DNA of 7,151 bases, taken from contig JAJZEY010000506.1 in assembly GCA_021805585.1 (NCBI GenBank), forward strand, positions 4,382 through 11,532. Direction: 5' to 3'. Each line of letters opens with the position of its first letter. Positions within the stretch are counted from its first letter, which is position 1. The notes beneath the pieces were generated by a model that was not told where the DNA came from, did not search any database, and saw only the letters and a program-made list of their open reading frames with translations. Below, in pieces: positions 6,498-7,151 of this stretch. Origin of the DNA: Planctomycetota bacterium. Lineage in GTDB: Bacteria; Planctomycetota; Phycisphaerae; WQYP01. The translations under genes and the position numbers were made by a program.

Positions 6498-7151
6498 TTA
6501 TGGCTTATGCCATGGGTTTCCCGGCTGACTCGACTTGTTGCGCGGATGCGCGGGCCGCCCGCCGGAGGATCCAAACGGCGGTTTGCCGCCTTGGCCCCGT
6601 GCCGGCTGGGAATAGCTTTTTTCAGAATGTCCGCCGCCCGATCGATTACCGTCGCGGTTGCGATCGGCAGGGAAATCCCGTCGCGGTTGATTCGCCCAGT
6701 TTTTGCCACCAGAATTCCGCCGCCCGAACCCGGAGGATGAATGACCCGTCTGTTCACCCGACCCGCGATGCGTAGCGTGTCCTTCGGACTGCCCGCCGTC
6801 GGCAATTTTATCCATACGATCAGTTCGCGGAGCCGGGTTTCGTGAATCATGCGGGGCCGGCCGGGCAAAATGGCCACCGGGGCGAGCGTGGTCACGATCG
6901 ATGCGACGCGCTTCAACGGTCGGCCCGCGGCGATGGTCCATCGCGCCGGCCCCGTGGGTGCGTTCCCTTTTTCTATCCCCAGCGGCGCGTTCCTGTGCCT
7001 TGCGTTGCCGAATGGCGGCAATTCGCTCGGCAATAGGGACTTCCAGCTTTTCGGTCGTCTGTTGTGTGTAATTAAATTCCGGAAGTGTCACGCGCGGCAG
7101 TCTGCGGTCAATGGCTCTTTCAATGGCCCGCAGGTCGCGCTCCTCTTCCTG
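6498..7151 (-). CDS. rhlE: C-terminal part of a DEAD-box RNA helicase (RhlE-like), truncated by window edge
   Basis: Only the last 217 residues are visible, and the frame stays open to the right edge. The first visible residues, QEEERDLRAIERAIDRRLPR, then VTLPEFNY, match the end of the second RecA-like domain of RhlE-type helicases, where the post-motif VI segment ERDLRAIE is followed by a short linker. The rest (about residue 50 onward) is a basic, Gly/Arg/Asn/Ser/His-rich low-complexity tail with RRGP, GFGRRNSGG, NRDGNRSGGG and a WHKP end, the kind of disordered RNA-binding extension these helicases carry. The motor motifs (DEAD and others) lie outside the window. Such proteins unwind short RNA duplexes in ribosome assembly or mRNA turnover. 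The GTG at 7089-7091 is internal, not a start. TAA at 6498-6500 ends it, and a short ATGGC/GCCAT hairpin overlaps the end. Confidence 0.85.
   Translation of the reverse strand, partial: QEEERDLRAIERAIDRRLPRVTLPEFNYTQQTTEKLEVPIAERIAAIRQRKAQERAAGDRKRERTHGAGAMDHRRGPTVEARRIDRDHARPGGHFARPAPHDSRNPAPRTDRMDKIADGGQSEGHATHRGSGEQTGHSSSGFGRRNSGGKNWANQPRRDFPADRNRDGNRSGGGHSEKSYSQPARGQGGKPPFGSSGGRPAHPRNKSSQPGNPWHKP

Noticed and set aside
6467..7033. 188-codon - strand frame overlapping the helicase tail
   Set aside because: The frame joined to QEEERDLRAIE at the right edge is the one with clear family similarity. The other is a compositional shadow of Gly/Arg codons.

Overview
The window is ordinary bacterial chromosome with moderately high GC. 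It holds three complete housekeeping or lipid-pathway genes (serA, speA, hpnH), one complete gene of unknown function, one gene cut by the right edge (an rhlE-type DEAD-box helicase tail), and a repeat-rich, apparently gene-free stretch on the left. Weak Shine-Dalgarno use at serA, a hopanoid gene, an SpeA-type arginine decarboxylase and GC-rich palindromic intergenic repeats would fit a Planctomycetota/Verrucomicrobiota-type (PVC) or similar Gram-negative bacterium. That placement is tentative: no rRNA or other phylogenetic marker is present.

Positions 1-672 hold no convincing gene. They contain a 30-nt inverted repeat with 28/30 matches (50-79 and 531-560) enclosing about 450 bp, two identical 27-nt copies of a self-palindromic repeat (167-193, 241-267) and a partial third copy. 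A sigma70-like promoter (582-610) and a GC-only 8-bp hairpin (620-641) then lead into serA. The -35 box of that promoter lies inside a repeat-derived segment.

Positions 673-4448 are on the + strand: serA (L-serine synthesis) and, after a 251-bp gap, speA (arginine to agmatine, polyamine synthesis). The gap makes separate transcription likely. The two genes are metabolically unrelated.

Positions 4557-7151 are on the - strand and converge on speA. Reading leftward: the C-terminal part of an RhlE-like RNA helicase (entering from beyond the window), a 244-bp gap with a plausible promoter, hpnH (radical SAM adenosylhopane synthase, first committed step to C35 hopanoids), and 80 bp further a 160-codon gene of unknown function. 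The last two probably form one transcript. No squalene-hopene cyclase, hpnG or other hopanoid gene is visible, so hpnH here is either isolated or at the edge of a dispersed pathway.

No complete new system (defence, CRISPR, phage, secretion) is visible. The most open points are the unknown partner gene of hpnH and the inverted-repeat region upstream of serA.
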